Assembly: GCF_001637205.1 (NCBI RefSeq) | Contig: NZ_LVJH01000022.1 | Coordinates: forward strand, 124,001-188,000 | Direction of reading: 5' to 3' | DNA: 64,000 nt | From: Paenibacillus glacialis | GTDB taxonomy: Bacteria; Bacillota; Bacilli; Paenibacillales; Paenibacillaceae | Shown: piece after piece, positions 25,832 to 35,203 of the stretch | Position numbering within the stretch: position 1 is the stretch's first letter | How the letters are laid out: each line of letters begins with the position of its first letter | The notes under the pieces: generated by a model | Database searches by the model: none | What the model saw: only the letters and a program-made list of their open reading frames with translations | Told to the model about the DNA's origin: nothing | Translations under genes and position numbers: made by a program

Positions 25832-27722
25832 TAGGTATCCCTCTATTCCTTGTTGAATGTAATCGATGGCTAGACTTCACAGCTTTGTAGCGTGTTAAGC
25901 GAATAGCATTCATAATGACTAACAACACACTTAATTCATGTACGAGCATTCCAGAAGCCATGAATACATTTCTGGTTAATACACCAATTAACAGAGTCAC
26001 AACAACCACTACCGCAAAGTAGATGTTCTGCTTCATATTATTCATTGTAGCATGGCTAAGTCCGAAGGTATAAGAGAGCTTATCTAGTCGGTCCGACATG
26101 AGAACAATATCTGCGGTCTCTATCGCTACATCTGTCCCTGACCCTCCCATTGCAATTCCCACATCAGCAATAGCTAGAGCAGGAGCATCGTTAACCCCAT
26201 CGCCAACCATGGCAACGATATTATTATCTTGTAACTCTTTTAATTTCATAACTTTATCTTCGGGAAGAAGTTCTGCATAATACTGATCAATTCCCAGTTC
26301 TCTTGAGACAGCAGCAGCCGTTCTTTCATTATCACCGGTTAACATAACAACCTTTTTCACACCAGATTTCTTCAAATTTCGGACAAGCTCATAGGCATCC
26401 GCTCTCAAGACATCTGCAATTGAGATCAGCCCCAAGACCCTCTCATGATTTGCGACAAAGACAACGGTTTGTGCCTTCTCTTCCTCTTGAGCTATATAAC
26501 TAGTTATTTCTTGACCATATGGAATGGTATACTCCGACATTAGTTTGCGATTCCCAATATAAAGTTCAGTTCCATCAACCGTGGCTCGTACTCCTTTACC
26601 AGGCAAAGCCTCGAACTGCTCTGCAGGCTTAATTTCAGACCCGATTCTTTGCTTCGCTTCCGTCAGGATGGCTCTAGCCAAGTGATGTTCGGAAGAAAAT
26701 TCTGCACGGGCTACCCTATAAAGTAGTTCATCCTCGCTCATCTGGAAGGCGCAAAGTTGAGTCACTTGTGGTTTCCCAACCGTTAGTGTACCTGTTTTGT
26801 CAAAAGCGACGACTTGAACCTTTCCTGCCTTTTCCAGAATCTCGCCGCCTTTAATCAGAATTCCGTTCTTCGCGCCGTTTCCGATCCCAGCGACGATAGA
26901 GACAGGAGCAGAAATAACCATGGCACCGGGGCAGGAAATCACTAATAGTGTAAGTGTAAATTCAATGTCTCTGGTTAAGAAATAAACGATGATGGCTAAT
27001 GTGAAAATGCTGGGGGTGTAGTACCTGGTGAAACTCTCGATAAATTTCTGCGTTTTCGCTTTCGATTCTTGCGCTTCTTCTATCATGTTCAGAATACGCG
27101 CAAACGTTGTATCATCGCCGACCTTCTCTGCGATGATTTCCAAATAACCACTTTCAATGACAGTTCCACTAAACACAGTACCGTCTTTTTCTCTGCTCAC
27201 CGGAACCGACTCACCCGTAATGGCGGCTTGGTTTACCGTTGCTTTCCCCTTGAATACTGTGCCATCTACCGGGATATTCTCACCGGGACGTACAAGTACG
27301 ATTTCTCCCTTGGTTACTTCATTAGGCGATATCTTAACCTCTTTCCCGTCACGCATGACAGAAGCCATCGTCGGTGCCAAGTCAAGCAGGGCCTTTAAGG
27401 ACGAACGGGTCTTTTCAATCGTTCTTGCTTCAAGATATGAACCAAAGATGAATAAATAGGTAACGGCTGCTGCCTCCCAGTATTCCTGGATCATGATGGC
27501 ACCTATTACTGCTATCGTAACAAGAGCTTCTATTCCTAAAATTCGATAACGTAATGCTTGAATGGCATTTTTCATAATAGGATATCCTGCGATGAGAGCA
27601 GCGGTAATCATGAGACCGTCAGAGGCATTCACTAGGACATCTAAGGTTTTCAACAAAAGTGATAGGGCTATGAACAGCCCTGATATCGCAACAATTTGTC
27701 CTTTTCTCTTTCTTGACATCAT
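25803..27722 (-). CDS. heavy-metal P1B-type ATPase with CPG intramembrane motif
   Basis: 639 aa. There is no N-terminal HMA domain in the protein; a separate HMA protein is encoded just upstream. Eight predicted membrane segments; actuator TGESVPV; phosphorylation FDKTGTLT; SEHHLARAI carries the P1B His of the nucleotide domain; hinge VGDGVNDAPALAIADVGIAM. The metal-site motif in TM6 is SCPGAMVIS, that is CPG rather than CPC or SPC. M8 is short with HELSVLLVIMNAIR. The substrate is therefore hard to assign; Zn2+, Cd2+, Fe2+ and Cu+ are all open. Co-transcribed with the HMA gene and the Crp/Fnr gene. Confidence 0.88.
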   Translation of the reverse strand: MMSRKRKGQIVAISGLFIALSLLLKTLDVLVNASDGLMITAALIAGYPIMKNAIQALRYRILGIEALVTIAVIGAIMIQEYWEAAAVTYLFIFGSYLEARTIEKTRSSLKALLDLAPTMASVMRDGKEVKISPNEVTKGEIVLVRPGENIPVDGTVFKGKATVNQAAITGESVPVSREKDGTVFSGTVIESGYLEIIAEKVGDDTTFARILNMIEEAQESKAKTQKFIESFTRYYTPSIFTLAIIVYFLTRDIEFTLTLLVISCPGAMVISAPVSIVAGIGNGAKNGILIKGGEILEKAGKVQVVAFDKTGTLTVGKPQVTQLCAFQMSEDELLYRVARAEFSSEHHLARAILTEAKQRIGSEIKPAEQFEALPGKGVRATVDGTELYIGNRKLMSEYTIPYGQEITSYIAQEEEKAQTVVFVANHERVLGLISIADVLRADAYELVRNLKKSGVKKVVMLTGDNERTAAAVSRELGIDQYYAELLPEDKVMKLKELQDNNIVAMVGDGVNDAPALAIADVGIAMGGSGTDVAIETADIVLMSDRLDKLSYTFGLSHATMNNMKQNIYFAVVVVVTLLIGVLTRNVFMASGMLVHELSVLLVIMNAIRLTRYKAVKSSHRLHSTRNRGIPNGVQTSPSE

Positions 27723-27797
27723 CCAGACCCCCTAATATTTTTTTGAGCGTTACTTCTTGATGTCTGTACTTCGTAACTTGTATCGGAAGAAATAAGT

Positions 27798-28013
27798 TTA
27801 TTTCATGTTCAGAATTTGAAAACCTAGATCTGAGATGAGCTTACCAATATCTGTTGAATCAATAATGTTCTCGTCGTAGCTAGCCTTTACCTTACTGTTG
27901 TTGAATAGAACCCTTACCTCAGAGATACCATCTTTGTTGCCTAATGCTATTTCGATTTTCTTAATGCAGCTGGGACAAGTTAGTTGCTCCAATTGGATCG
28001 TAGTTATCATCAT
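27798..28013 (-). CDS. HMA-domain metal-binding protein (CopZ-like)
   Basis: 71 aa, a single heavy-metal-associated ferredoxin-like domain. Metal ligands are in the LTCPSCIKK motif (C-x-x-C near residues 13-16). First gene of an operon with the P1B ATPase and regulator, so it likely delivers or senses the ATPase metal and substitutes for the ATPase's missing N-terminal HMA domain. AAGGAGG lies upstream of ATG 28013. Confidence 0.88.
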   Translation of the reverse strand: MMITTIQLEQLTCPSCIKKIEIALGNKDGISEVRVLFNNSKVKASYDENIIDSTDIGKLISDLGFQILNMK

Positions 28014-28049
28014 TATTATTCCTCCTTAAGGTATCTTTTTTCTGACTTC

Positions 28050-28091
28050 ATTATAGATCTAACCTTGAGAACTTAAATTGACCTGGATCAA
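28050..28091 (-). promoter_or_regulatory. Fnr-like box and -10 element of the HMA/P1B ATPase/Crp-Fnr operon
   Basis: On the minus strand TTGATCCAGGTCAA (28078-28091) matches the FNR consensus TTGAT-N4-ATCAA with one mismatch. TATAAT lies at 28050-28055. With a start about 7 nt past the -10, the box centre is near -41.5, the class II activator position. No good -35 is present, consistent with activator dependence. Confidence 0.75.
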
Positions 28092-28149
28092 GATTGAGCA
28101 GGATAGCCGTTAATTATTTACGGAGGGAAAGTTAAACACTTATTTTAGT

Positions 28150-28191
28150 TGTGATTAAAATCACAAGTCGGTCATAGGATGAGTCTATAAT
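28150..28191 (+). promoter_or_regulatory. Fnr-like box and -10 element of the V4R gene
   Basis: TGTGATTAAAATCACA (28150-28165) is a perfect palindrome equal to the TGTGA-N6-TCACA sites of Bacillus Crp/Fnr regulators. TATAAT is at 28186-28191, placing the box centre at about -41. It is divergent from, and 60 nt away from, the equivalent site of the ATPase operon. Confidence 0.78.
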
Positions 28192-28245
28192 CAACGTATC
28201 AAGAAATTATCAATATTTATAAATACGACTGGGGGGTTAGTACAG

Positions 28246-28692
28246 ATGGATCATTTTACATTTGCAGATATGAAGAAAATAAAAAGAGAAAATTTGGGCG
28301 ATCTCGTACCACTGGAGCTATTTAGGACCATCAGGCTGATTGGGCTATATCAAGCGCTACCGATGAATGGTAAAGGCACGACGCAGACTATAGGAAGAAA
28401 AATTGGGGAAGAGTTAGGAGTTACTTCGGTTAATGAACTATTCGAGCTATTTGAAAATATGAAGATAGGTATCCCTACAATAGTTAGGGAGGATGAGAAG
28501 GGAATGACGGTAGCAATACATGATTGTTTTTGTGAAGGTTTACCGGTTATGGAAGGCAAGATGGTGTGTGATTTGGAAGGAGCTATCATGGAAGGGGCTC
28601 TTACTAAAATACAAGGTAAACGCGTATCTGTTCGAGAAGTGAAATGCAATGTCCATGGTGATGAACATTGTGAATATGAAGTGAGGTATTGA
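28246..28692 (+). CDS. V4R-domain protein
   Basis: 148 aa. The C-terminal ~70 residues fit the V4R (4-vinyl reductase) small-ligand-binding fold: HDCFCEGLPVMEG, VCDLEGAIMEGALTKI, VREVKCNVHGDEHCEYEV. Conserved cysteines (CFC, and C-x7-C near the end) are usual in the family and are thought to bind metal or cofactor. There is no DNA-binding domain. Divergent from the metal ATPase/Crp-Fnr operon and controlled by a matching Fnr-like box, so it belongs to the same local regulon, probably low-oxygen or redox. The ribosome binding site is a G-run (GGGGGG). Confidence 0.75.
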   Translation: MDHFTFADMKKIKRENLGDLVPLELFRTIRLIGLYQALPMNGKGTTQTIGRKIGEELGVTSVNELFELFENMKIGIPTIVREDEKGMTVAIHDCFCEGLPVMEGKMVCDLEGAIMEGALTKIQGKRVSVREVKCNVHGDEHCEYEVRY

Positions 28693-28712
28693 TTACCTCT
28701 TCAAATATAATG

Positions 28713-28738
28713 AAAAGGGACACTAAGGTGCCCCTTTT
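28713..28738. terminator. terminator between V4R and SNF2 genes
   Basis: AAAAGGGACAC / GTGCCCCTTTT hairpin with one mismatch and a 4-nt loop, with A-rich left and T-rich right arms; can act on both converging transcripts. Confidence 0.65.
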
Positions 28739-28779
28739 GTTGTGGTTCTTTTGAGATGTATTTACGAAGAACACAAGAA

Positions 28780-31728
28780 TCAACCGGTCCAATCACGTCG
28801 TAACGAGAAGAGATCTTGTAATTCATCGGTCGATAGCTCGGTAATCCAGCCTTCGGTACTTGAGATGACGTTATCACTAAGCTGTTGTTTATTCTCCAGC
28901 ATCTCATCAATACGTTCTTCCAATGTGCCCAGAGAGATGAACTTGTGTACTTGTACATCCTTGGTCTGACCCATACGGTAGGCTCGGTCAGTTGCTTGGT
29001 TCTCTACAGCAGGATTCCACCAACGGTCGAAGTGGAAGACATGGTTGGCTGCTGTCAGATTAAGACCGACTCCCCCTGCCTTAATTGAAAGAATGAACAC
29101 AGAGGGTTGCTCCTCAGGGGATAACGTATGAGATTGGAATTGATCAATCATGCGATCACGAGCGGATTTCGATGAGCTCCCATTCAAATAGAGTACAGGT
29201 TCTTGAAGTTCTTGTTGTAGCACTTGTTGTAGTATTTGCCCCATACCAATATATTGCGTAAAGATAAGGCAACGTTCCCCCTCTTCCCGCAGTTCTTTCA
29301 CCATCGCGAGGAGACGCTCCAGCTTAGCTGATCGGCTGATCAACGTTTCGGTCTCAAGGACTCCGTCTTGACCATTAGAAGCTTCGGGAATAGATTCTTT
29401 CGTCAAGAGTATCGGATGGTCACAGAGCTGTTTAAGATGAGTAAGTGCTGCAAGAATAGCTCCTTTTCGTTCAATACCCTCTAGTTTCTGCATACGTTCC
29501 ATGAGATGAGTGACGGTATGATCATAAAGTGCCCCCTGCTCAGTCGTGAGATGAATATACGTCTTCATCTCATTCTTGTCAGGCAAATCGAGTTGAATGG
29601 CCGGATCTTTCTTCTTGCGACGAAGCATAAACGGCTTAACTAGCTTCTGTAAATCCATCGTTTTCTGTTCATTATGCTCTTTCTCGATGGCATTGATGAA
29701 CCGATTGTTAAAGGCTCTCGAACTGCCCAGATAACCCGGGTTGATGAAGTCGTAAAGAGACCAGAGTTCTGAGAGTCGATTCTCGATCGGTGTTCCGGTA
29801 AGCGCAATACGATGTTTGGCAGGGAAGCTTCGAACAGCAGAAGACTGTTTGGTCTGGGCATTCTTAATATTCTGAGCTTCGTCTAAACAAATGGACGCCC
29901 AGGTGGATTCTTTAAGCATATCTTGATCGAGCGTTGCAGTAGCATAGGATGTTAGAATGACATCTGCTTGTATCGCCTCGGCTAGAAATTCCTCATTGCT
30001 ATAGCGTTTGGTTCCGTAATGGAGCATGACCCTTAAAGAAGGCGCAAAGCGGGCGATCTCTTTCTGCCAATTTCCTAGAACTGAGGTTGGGCAGATGAGG
30101 AGAGAAGGGAACCTTGCATCCGTATCTACAGTGCTTTCCTTGAGATGTAATAAATATGCGATGAACTGGACTGTTTTACCGAGCCCCATGTCATCCGCTA
30201 GACAGGCACCTAGTCCAAAACGTCTCAAAAACGCAAGCCATGCATACCCATCATGTTGATAAGAACGCAAGTCGGCTTTCAACCCTTCCGGTACAGCAAG
30301 TGTTGGCCAATCCGTCTGTTGTCTAAGTTGACCCATGATCTTCATGAGATGTTCATTAAGCTCAACTTCGAGTTGGACTCGTGCTGAAGTCTCAGGTTGC
30401 TCCGATGTTTGGCTATCAGATTCACTACCATTTCCCAACAAATGAAGCTGGAGGATATCTTGAAAAGTTAGCCCTTGCATGTTGTCGACACCTGCCATAG
30501 CTTGGCGAATTTGCGCCAGCAAGGCCGGATCAAGCGGGATCCATTGTCCTCGGAAACGGACTAACCGTTCATTGCGAGCGACTAACTCTGCAAATTCATG
30601 CTCTGTAAGCTGAGTCTCCCCAATGGCAATACGCCAATCGAAGTTAACAATGGAATCAAGTCCGAACAGAGAGCCACCTGAACCTGAACTACCTTCACTG
30701 GAGCGGACCTTAGCGCGAAGCTTGGGTTTCTTTCGGCTAGCGGCTTCCCACCATGCAGGAAGAAGGACTTGCCATCCAGCTTCAAGCAGGCGATGACTGT
30801 CTGAGGTCAAGAATTCCCAAGCTGTTGCATCACTCAGCGGTTGGTTCAATATATCCTCACCACTAAGAAGTAGTCGTTCTTTCGGCAGACTTGCACGCAA
30901 ACGTTCAAGCCAACTAGCAGAGCGCTCGTGCACGTAAGCTGTCCATACTTCTGGCCACGAACCAGATACATACCCGTCATCGGCAAGTCGTACGTGCGCA
31001 AGAACTGCTGGATCTATCTTGTCTTGCAGAACGAGTTGAAGTCGCCAAGATGGTTCGTCATCATCAGGTTCTAGTAATTGGAGAAGAGGTCGGAATGGTG
31101 CTGTATCTGCCTTCCAGCCCATCGCAATCAACCAAGTCTGTTCATCTAAGCCAGGGGCAGTCGTACCGCCGCTTGTAAAGAGTAATGGGTATTCTCTTCG
31201 TAAGTCAGAGGCGGTCACCTCCGTTCCATAGTAGCGTTGGAACACCGTGCTTGAGAAGGCCACACGTAATCCGTCGACCACAGGGGTGTCGCTGCTTATC
31301 TGCTCTAAGATTGCTTGTCCTTGTGGGTTTAACGTCTCTTGATCCCAACTCCACTGCAATTTTCCGGACTGAAAGGCAGCGTAGCTGGGGATATATTTCT
31401 TCTCTTCTATAGAAGCAGCCAATATAGGAGCAAGCTGAATCCATTGATCTGTATCCTCGTCCCACATCCACTCAATATGCTTGAGAAGCTTATGTTCCGC
31501 AAAGAAGGGGATGACTTGCTCGGAGGGTAGAACGACAAGCTCAATATCTTGAACGGTTTGAATCTCCAGTTCAGTACCGTAGAAGGATTCTTCATGCCAT
31601 GCGAATAAGCGGTGCTTCAAGTATTGCCCAGATACGTAACTATACGTATTGGTAGAACCATAAATAAGGGCATCTCCATAAGCGGTTAAGCTAATGTGGA
31701 GAGTAATCTTCTCTGTATATTGACTCAT
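28780..31728 (-). CDS. SNF2-family DEAD/DEAH helicase-like ATPase
   Basis: 982 aa. The N-terminal half (about 1-440) is the bacterial SNF2-associated region. The ATPase core starts near residue 490: Q-type motif LRSYQHDGYAWLAFL, motif I ADDMGLGKT (about 510-518), motif II DEAQ, motif III LTGTPIENRLSELWSL, motif V SIKAGGVGLNLT and motif VI DRAYRMGQT. SNF2 proteins translocate on double-stranded DNA; bacterial members such as HepA/RapA act on RNA polymerase or DNA repair. It overlaps the upstream SWIM gene by 4 nt (ATGA), so the two are translationally coupled and probably act together. Confidence 0.9.
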   Translation of the reverse strand: MSQYTEKITLHISLTAYGDALIYGSTNTYSYVSGQYLKHRLFAWHEESFYGTELEIQTVQDIELVVLPSEQVIPFFAEHKLLKHIEWMWDEDTDQWIQLAPILAASIEEKKYIPSYAAFQSGKLQWSWDQETLNPQGQAILEQISSDTPVVDGLRVAFSSTVFQRYYGTEVTASDLRREYPLLFTSGGTTAPGLDEQTWLIAMGWKADTAPFRPLLQLLEPDDDEPSWRLQLVLQDKIDPAVLAHVRLADDGYVSGSWPEVWTAYVHERSASWLERLRASLPKERLLLSGEDILNQPLSDATAWEFLTSDSHRLLEAGWQVLLPAWWEAASRKKPKLRAKVRSSEGSSGSGGSLFGLDSIVNFDWRIAIGETQLTEHEFAELVARNERLVRFRGQWIPLDPALLAQIRQAMAGVDNMQGLTFQDILQLHLLGNGSESDSQTSEQPETSARVQLEVELNEHLMKIMGQLRQQTDWPTLAVPEGLKADLRSYQHDGYAWLAFLRRFGLGACLADDMGLGKTVQFIAYLLHLKESTVDTDARFPSLLICPTSVLGNWQKEIARFAPSLRVMLHYGTKRYSNEEFLAEAIQADVILTSYATATLDQDMLKESTWASICLDEAQNIKNAQTKQSSAVRSFPAKHRIALTGTPIENRLSELWSLYDFINPGYLGSSRAFNNRFINAIEKEHNEQKTMDLQKLVKPFMLRRKKKDPAIQLDLPDKNEMKTYIHLTTEQGALYDHTVTHLMERMQKLEGIERKGAILAALTHLKQLCDHPILLTKESIPEASNGQDGVLETETLISRSAKLERLLAMVKELREEGERCLIFTQYIGMGQILQQVLQQELQEPVLYLNGSSSKSARDRMIDQFQSHTLSPEEQPSVFILSIKAGGVGLNLTAANHVFHFDRWWNPAVENQATDRAYRMGQTKDVQVHKFISLGTLEERIDEMLENKQQLSDNVISSTEGWITELSTDELQDLFSLRRDWTG

Positions 31729-33371
31729 GGAATCAGCTTTCCTTTCCGAAGCTCCTCTTGGAGTGCGCGCAGTCGGCTATAACGGTTGCTAAATACGGTT
31801 ATGAACAGTTCAAAGCGCGCTTCTTGCTTCAGTTTTTTATATAGCTTGGATAGGCGCTTCAGTAGTTTTACGGCTTGTTTGTAGCTATCTCTATTTTTCT
31901 GGACGATATATCGTTCGACAGCTTGATGATAGAAGGGTAACATCAACTCTGGCGCATGTTTCTCAATAGGTTGAAATACACCGACGCGGTAATCCAGAGG
32001 TTCTCTACCCATACTTAACTGGTAGTCCATCCATTGTTGCCATTTGTGATGTGCGAGTAATTTCTCTTCATAGATCTTCTCGGTATACGGTAGCATGCTT
32101 ATAAGTGTCGTCCACAAGGAGGCTTCGGCTTCAGGAAGATGTTGAATGGTCTCATTCCAATAGATCCAATAATTATGAAGGTTATTGTTCCGGTGGCTGC
32201 TGAGTAGTGGACCAATTTCGACTAGCCAATGATTCATTCGTACCCATTGTTTCGTTTCATATAGAAGGTTTAAGAAAGGGAGTAGATGATCGGCATGTAC
32301 AATGAAGGCGGCATCCGCAGCGTGTAACATAGCCCATGCCTGCTGATCTTGAGATAGATAGAAGTGCATCCAGCTCTGAGCTAACATCCAGGAAAGCCGG
32401 GACAGCGAAGATCCAAGTTCATCTTTCGCTGATTGTAGATGTTGTAATTCCTCCAAGTAGATATCGTTATCGTTAAGGTTGGGCTGAATCCAATTCAACC
32501 AGAGTTGAATATAGACGTCTAAGAAATAATTGAGATTCTGAGGTTCTCTCAACATCTGTGCGCGTAAATGGGTTAATGTCTCCGTAACATGTTGCCAACG
32601 TTCAGGTTCACTCTTCAGTGGAAAATCATTTACTAAGCTTTGAATCATTAATTCTTGGATATCGTCAGCAGCCACTTGCGTCTGGAATCCCATATAGAAA
32701 TTGGTTTGATGCCCTTGTTGTAGTGGCTTTACTAGCTTTGTAAGCACAAATAGGTGAGCATGGAATCCAAATAGTTGCTCCATCACAGGTGAAAGTTGAG
32801 GTTGTATAGAAAATATAGATGCTAGAGCACTTTGGGCATACGGAGCATTGGGAATCTTCATCCCTAATGGAGCGATACATTGCTCAAATAGGTCATACCA
32901 CTCTGATACGTTCAAAGTGGTGAGCTTGCTTGCTTGTTCCTTTAATTGGGCAGAAGCTTCTGCCTTTATATCCGCGGTTTGAATCGCTGAGCGATTGGGC
33001 ACGGTATGGGAAGAAGGTTTCACCACTTGCTTGAAGGTAGCCGCTGAGCTGGCATTCACGAGTGCATGAACGGATCGCTCTTGTAGGTTGGCATATTCAA
33101 GCAAGGTAGCAACCATATGCTTACAGTTGGCTGGAACCGGACAATTACAACGGTTATCAGTAAAAGAATCTAGGTTGAGTTTAACGGAGTAGTACTCAGC
33201 TCCTTCAACGACAGCCTCGATACGCCCATCTGCGGGCATGGTTAATTGATGGACATGCCCTTGTTTGAAATATTGGAACCCACGTTTTATCGTAAGGTCA
33301 TTGAAATGTTGAGCGACATTCTGAATGAGCATATGCCATTGCATATCGTCCATAGTATAGGTTGGTTTCAT
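31725..33371 (-). CDS. SWIM zinc-finger protein
   Basis: 548 aa. The SWIM finger is near residues 75-95: the C-x-C...C-x-H ligands are in CNCPVPANCKHMV. The rest is helical, with no other recognised domain. SWIM proteins are commonly encoded beside bacterial SNF2 ATPases and are thought to guide them to DNA or protein targets. In the second SNF2 of this window (56030) the same finger is fused to the ATPase, supporting the pairing. First gene of a two-gene operon. Confidence 0.88.
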   Translation of the reverse strand: MKPTYTMDDMQWHMLIQNVAQHFNDLTIKRGFQYFKQGHVHQLTMPADGRIEAVVEGAEYYSVKLNLDSFTDNRCNCPVPANCKHMVATLLEYANLQERSVHALVNASSAATFKQVVKPSSHTVPNRSAIQTADIKAEASAQLKEQASKLTTLNVSEWYDLFEQCIAPLGMKIPNAPYAQSALASIFSIQPQLSPVMEQLFGFHAHLFVLTKLVKPLQQGHQTNFYMGFQTQVAADDIQELMIQSLVNDFPLKSEPERWQHVTETLTHLRAQMLREPQNLNYFLDVYIQLWLNWIQPNLNDNDIYLEELQHLQSAKDELGSSLSRLSWMLAQSWMHFYLSQDQQAWAMLHAADAAFIVHADHLLPFLNLLYETKQWVRMNHWLVEIGPLLSSHRNNNLHNYWIYWNETIQHLPEAEASLWTTLISMLPYTEKIYEEKLLAHHKWQQWMDYQLSMGREPLDYRVGVFQPIEKHAPELMLPFYHQAVERYIVQKNRDSYKQAVKLLKRLSKLYKKLKQEARFELFITVFSNRYSRLRALQEELRKGKLIP

Positions 33372-33631
33372 TATCGATGAGTCTCCTGAGAGAGTATAGT
33401 TTAGATGTGAATATCATCTATCATATCATTTATTACGAAATAAATAAGAGATGTACGGTGAAATCATATCTTTTCAATTTACTTACGGCAAGTTGTAATA
33501 TAGTAAAACAAAGGATTATAGGTAGAAAATGTAAGTAAATTTATTGACCACTGTATAGATTACATATATAATTTAATAATACTAAATTCTGGATTTTTTT
33601 TAATATTTGATATATCATAGGGGTGATCTAG

Positions 33632-34993
33632 TTGAAGCTTAACTCCACGATTCGCTCAGAGATAGAAGATTACATAAGAATAAATGGAATGACCCTACAA
33701 GAATTATCACAAGCTGCTGGTATGAACAAAGGGATTTTAAGCGCAGTTATCAATCGGAATCCACCCAAGCCTATTGCAGTCAGACAATTAGATCTCATTA
33801 CATCTGGGATGGCACTTCCAGAGGGGGAATTATACGAATTATATGTAGATGAATGTTTCATTACGAATCCTCCGAATTGGCGACGGTTAAGACCTTTCTT
33901 TCAACGGTGTGCGGAGCTTGAGAAGTATGAATGTATTGAAAGTATCTTACATCGGCTTGCCGAAGATCTTTCATTTATTCCTGGATTATTCGAGACGGCA
34001 GAATTACTTTATAATCAAGGTTTGAATAAAGCGGCAGTCCTACTGTACAAATGTGTAGCTGAAGGAGAAAGATTTCAACATTCCGAGAGGTTGGCTATTT
34101 GTCAGTATCGGTTATTTTCTCTTTCTATAGGAGAAGATCAGCAAGAGAATCTTCGCGCAGCGGTTCGATTTGAATCTTATATAGATCGTCTTCCGGAAGA
34201 TATTCAGTTGGATGCTCTATGTGAATTTATGAATGTCTATTTCCCTTTAGACAACATGGACAAGGTCATAGAAATTTCCGAAAAACTAGTATTTAGAGCA
34301 GACTGCCAACATGCTATAAACAAGCAGAATGTAAAGCGAACGGAAAGAAGGATAAAGCATCCTGTTATGCTCTATAAATCCTATGCGTATTTGATGAGAG
34401 CTGGAGCGTATGGTAGATTGAAAGACTATGATGAGGCGTATAAATATACGTTATTATATATCAATATGGATTGGTCTGAAGAACGAGAAGAAGATGCCCC
34501 TACGTATATTGCTAAGTTTCAGGCATGGGGTGAAGCTAACTTAAACTTTCATAGATTACGACAAGGCGAATGGAATGTGTTACCTCAATGCGTAGCTTAT
34601 ATGAGCGAGAATGAAGAAGAAGTGTTACAAGGGCTGTTTACACTTACCGAAGTAGCGAATAGATCTGATGTGGATGTGGATTGGGTGTTTACTCAATTTA
34701 AAGAGCAGATTTCCTCGTATATTGAATTGAACTCGTTTCCTGAATTTTACTCTAAGCAATTTGGTATGGATTATTGTCTTAGGTTTCTCATTGAATTAGC
34801 TGTTTATCATTTGCGGAGGCAACGGTATGACACCGGATTCGAATGGATCCTACATAGTTTGAATAAATCGATTAAAGTAAAAAGTGATATAATGTTTATT
34901 AAATGTGTTAGGATATTCGAGGAATTTAGGCATGTTGCATCCGCAAATGCACAAATAGAGTATTCAAGAATAGTGAAAGAGGTGAAAACTTGA
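33632..34993 (+). CDS. RRNPP-type peptide-responsive regulator (HTH plus helical repeats)
   Basis: 453 aa from a TTG start with AGGGGTGAT upstream. Residues 1-60 are an XRE/Cro-like HTH (MTLQELSQAAGMNKGILSAV). The remainder is an all-helical repeat domain of TPR type (for example LLYNQGLNKAAVLLYKCVAE, AYLMRAGAYGRLKDYDEAYK). This is the build of the RRNPP family (Rap, Rgg, NprR, PlcR, PrgX, AimR), cytosolic regulators that bind a reimported signalling peptide. It is followed at once by an exported 41-aa peptide gene, as in that family. Target genes are unknown; the adjacent sugar ABC locus is a possibility only. Confidence 0.85.
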   Translation: MKLNSTIRSEIEDYIRINGMTLQELSQAAGMNKGILSAVINRNPPKPIAVRQLDLITSGMALPEGELYELYVDECFITNPPNWRRLRPFFQRCAELEKYECIESILHRLAEDLSFIPGLFETAELLYNQGLNKAAVLLYKCVAEGERFQHSERLAICQYRLFSLSIGEDQQENLRAAVRFESYIDRLPEDIQLDALCEFMNVYFPLDNMDKVIEISEKLVFRADCQHAINKQNVKRTERRIKHPVMLYKSYAYLMRAGAYGRLKDYDEAYKYTLLYINMDWSEEREEDAPTYIAKFQAWGEANLNFHRLRQGEWNVLPQCVAYMSENEEEVLQGLFTLTEVANRSDVDVDWVFTQFKEQISSYIELNSFPEFYSKQFGMDYCLRFLIELAVYHLRRQRYDTGFEWILHSLNKSIKVKSDIMFIKCVRIFEEFRHVASANAQIEYSRIVKEVKT

Positions 34994-34994
34994 A

Positions 34995-35120
34995 ATGAAA
35001 AAGCAAACGGTTGTTATGTTGATTGCGCTTATTATCGTTATTGGATTCACTCAACCAGTAGGTCCTCTAGATGGGGGGCAGATTAGTCCCCTTGGCGAGG
35101 GTGGTATAGGAAAATTTTAA
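34995..35120 (+). CDS. exported propeptide, probable signalling peptide of the RRNPP regulator
   Basis: 41 codons starting one nucleotide after the regulator's stop, with its ribosome binding site AAAGAGGTG inside the regulator's 3' end. Layout: MKKQ, a hydrophobic signal segment (VVMLIALIIVIGF), then a 23-residue tail TQPVGPLDGGQ and ISPLGEGGIGKF. The size and signal-plus-short-tail plan match pre-pro-peptides such as PapR, NprX, Phr and AimP. The mature signal is probably cut from the C-terminus (a 5-8 residue piece ending in GIGKF is my guess). A strong terminator closes the two-gene unit at 35204-35250. Confidence 0.82.
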   Translation: MKKQTVVMLIALIIVIGFTQPVGPLDGGQISPLGEGGIGKF

Positions 35121-35203
35121 TATTCACATCTAATGTTGTCCCGAATGATGAACAATATATCTTTCAGATCAATACATAAACCGTTTAATTAGATCCAAAT
35201 AAG

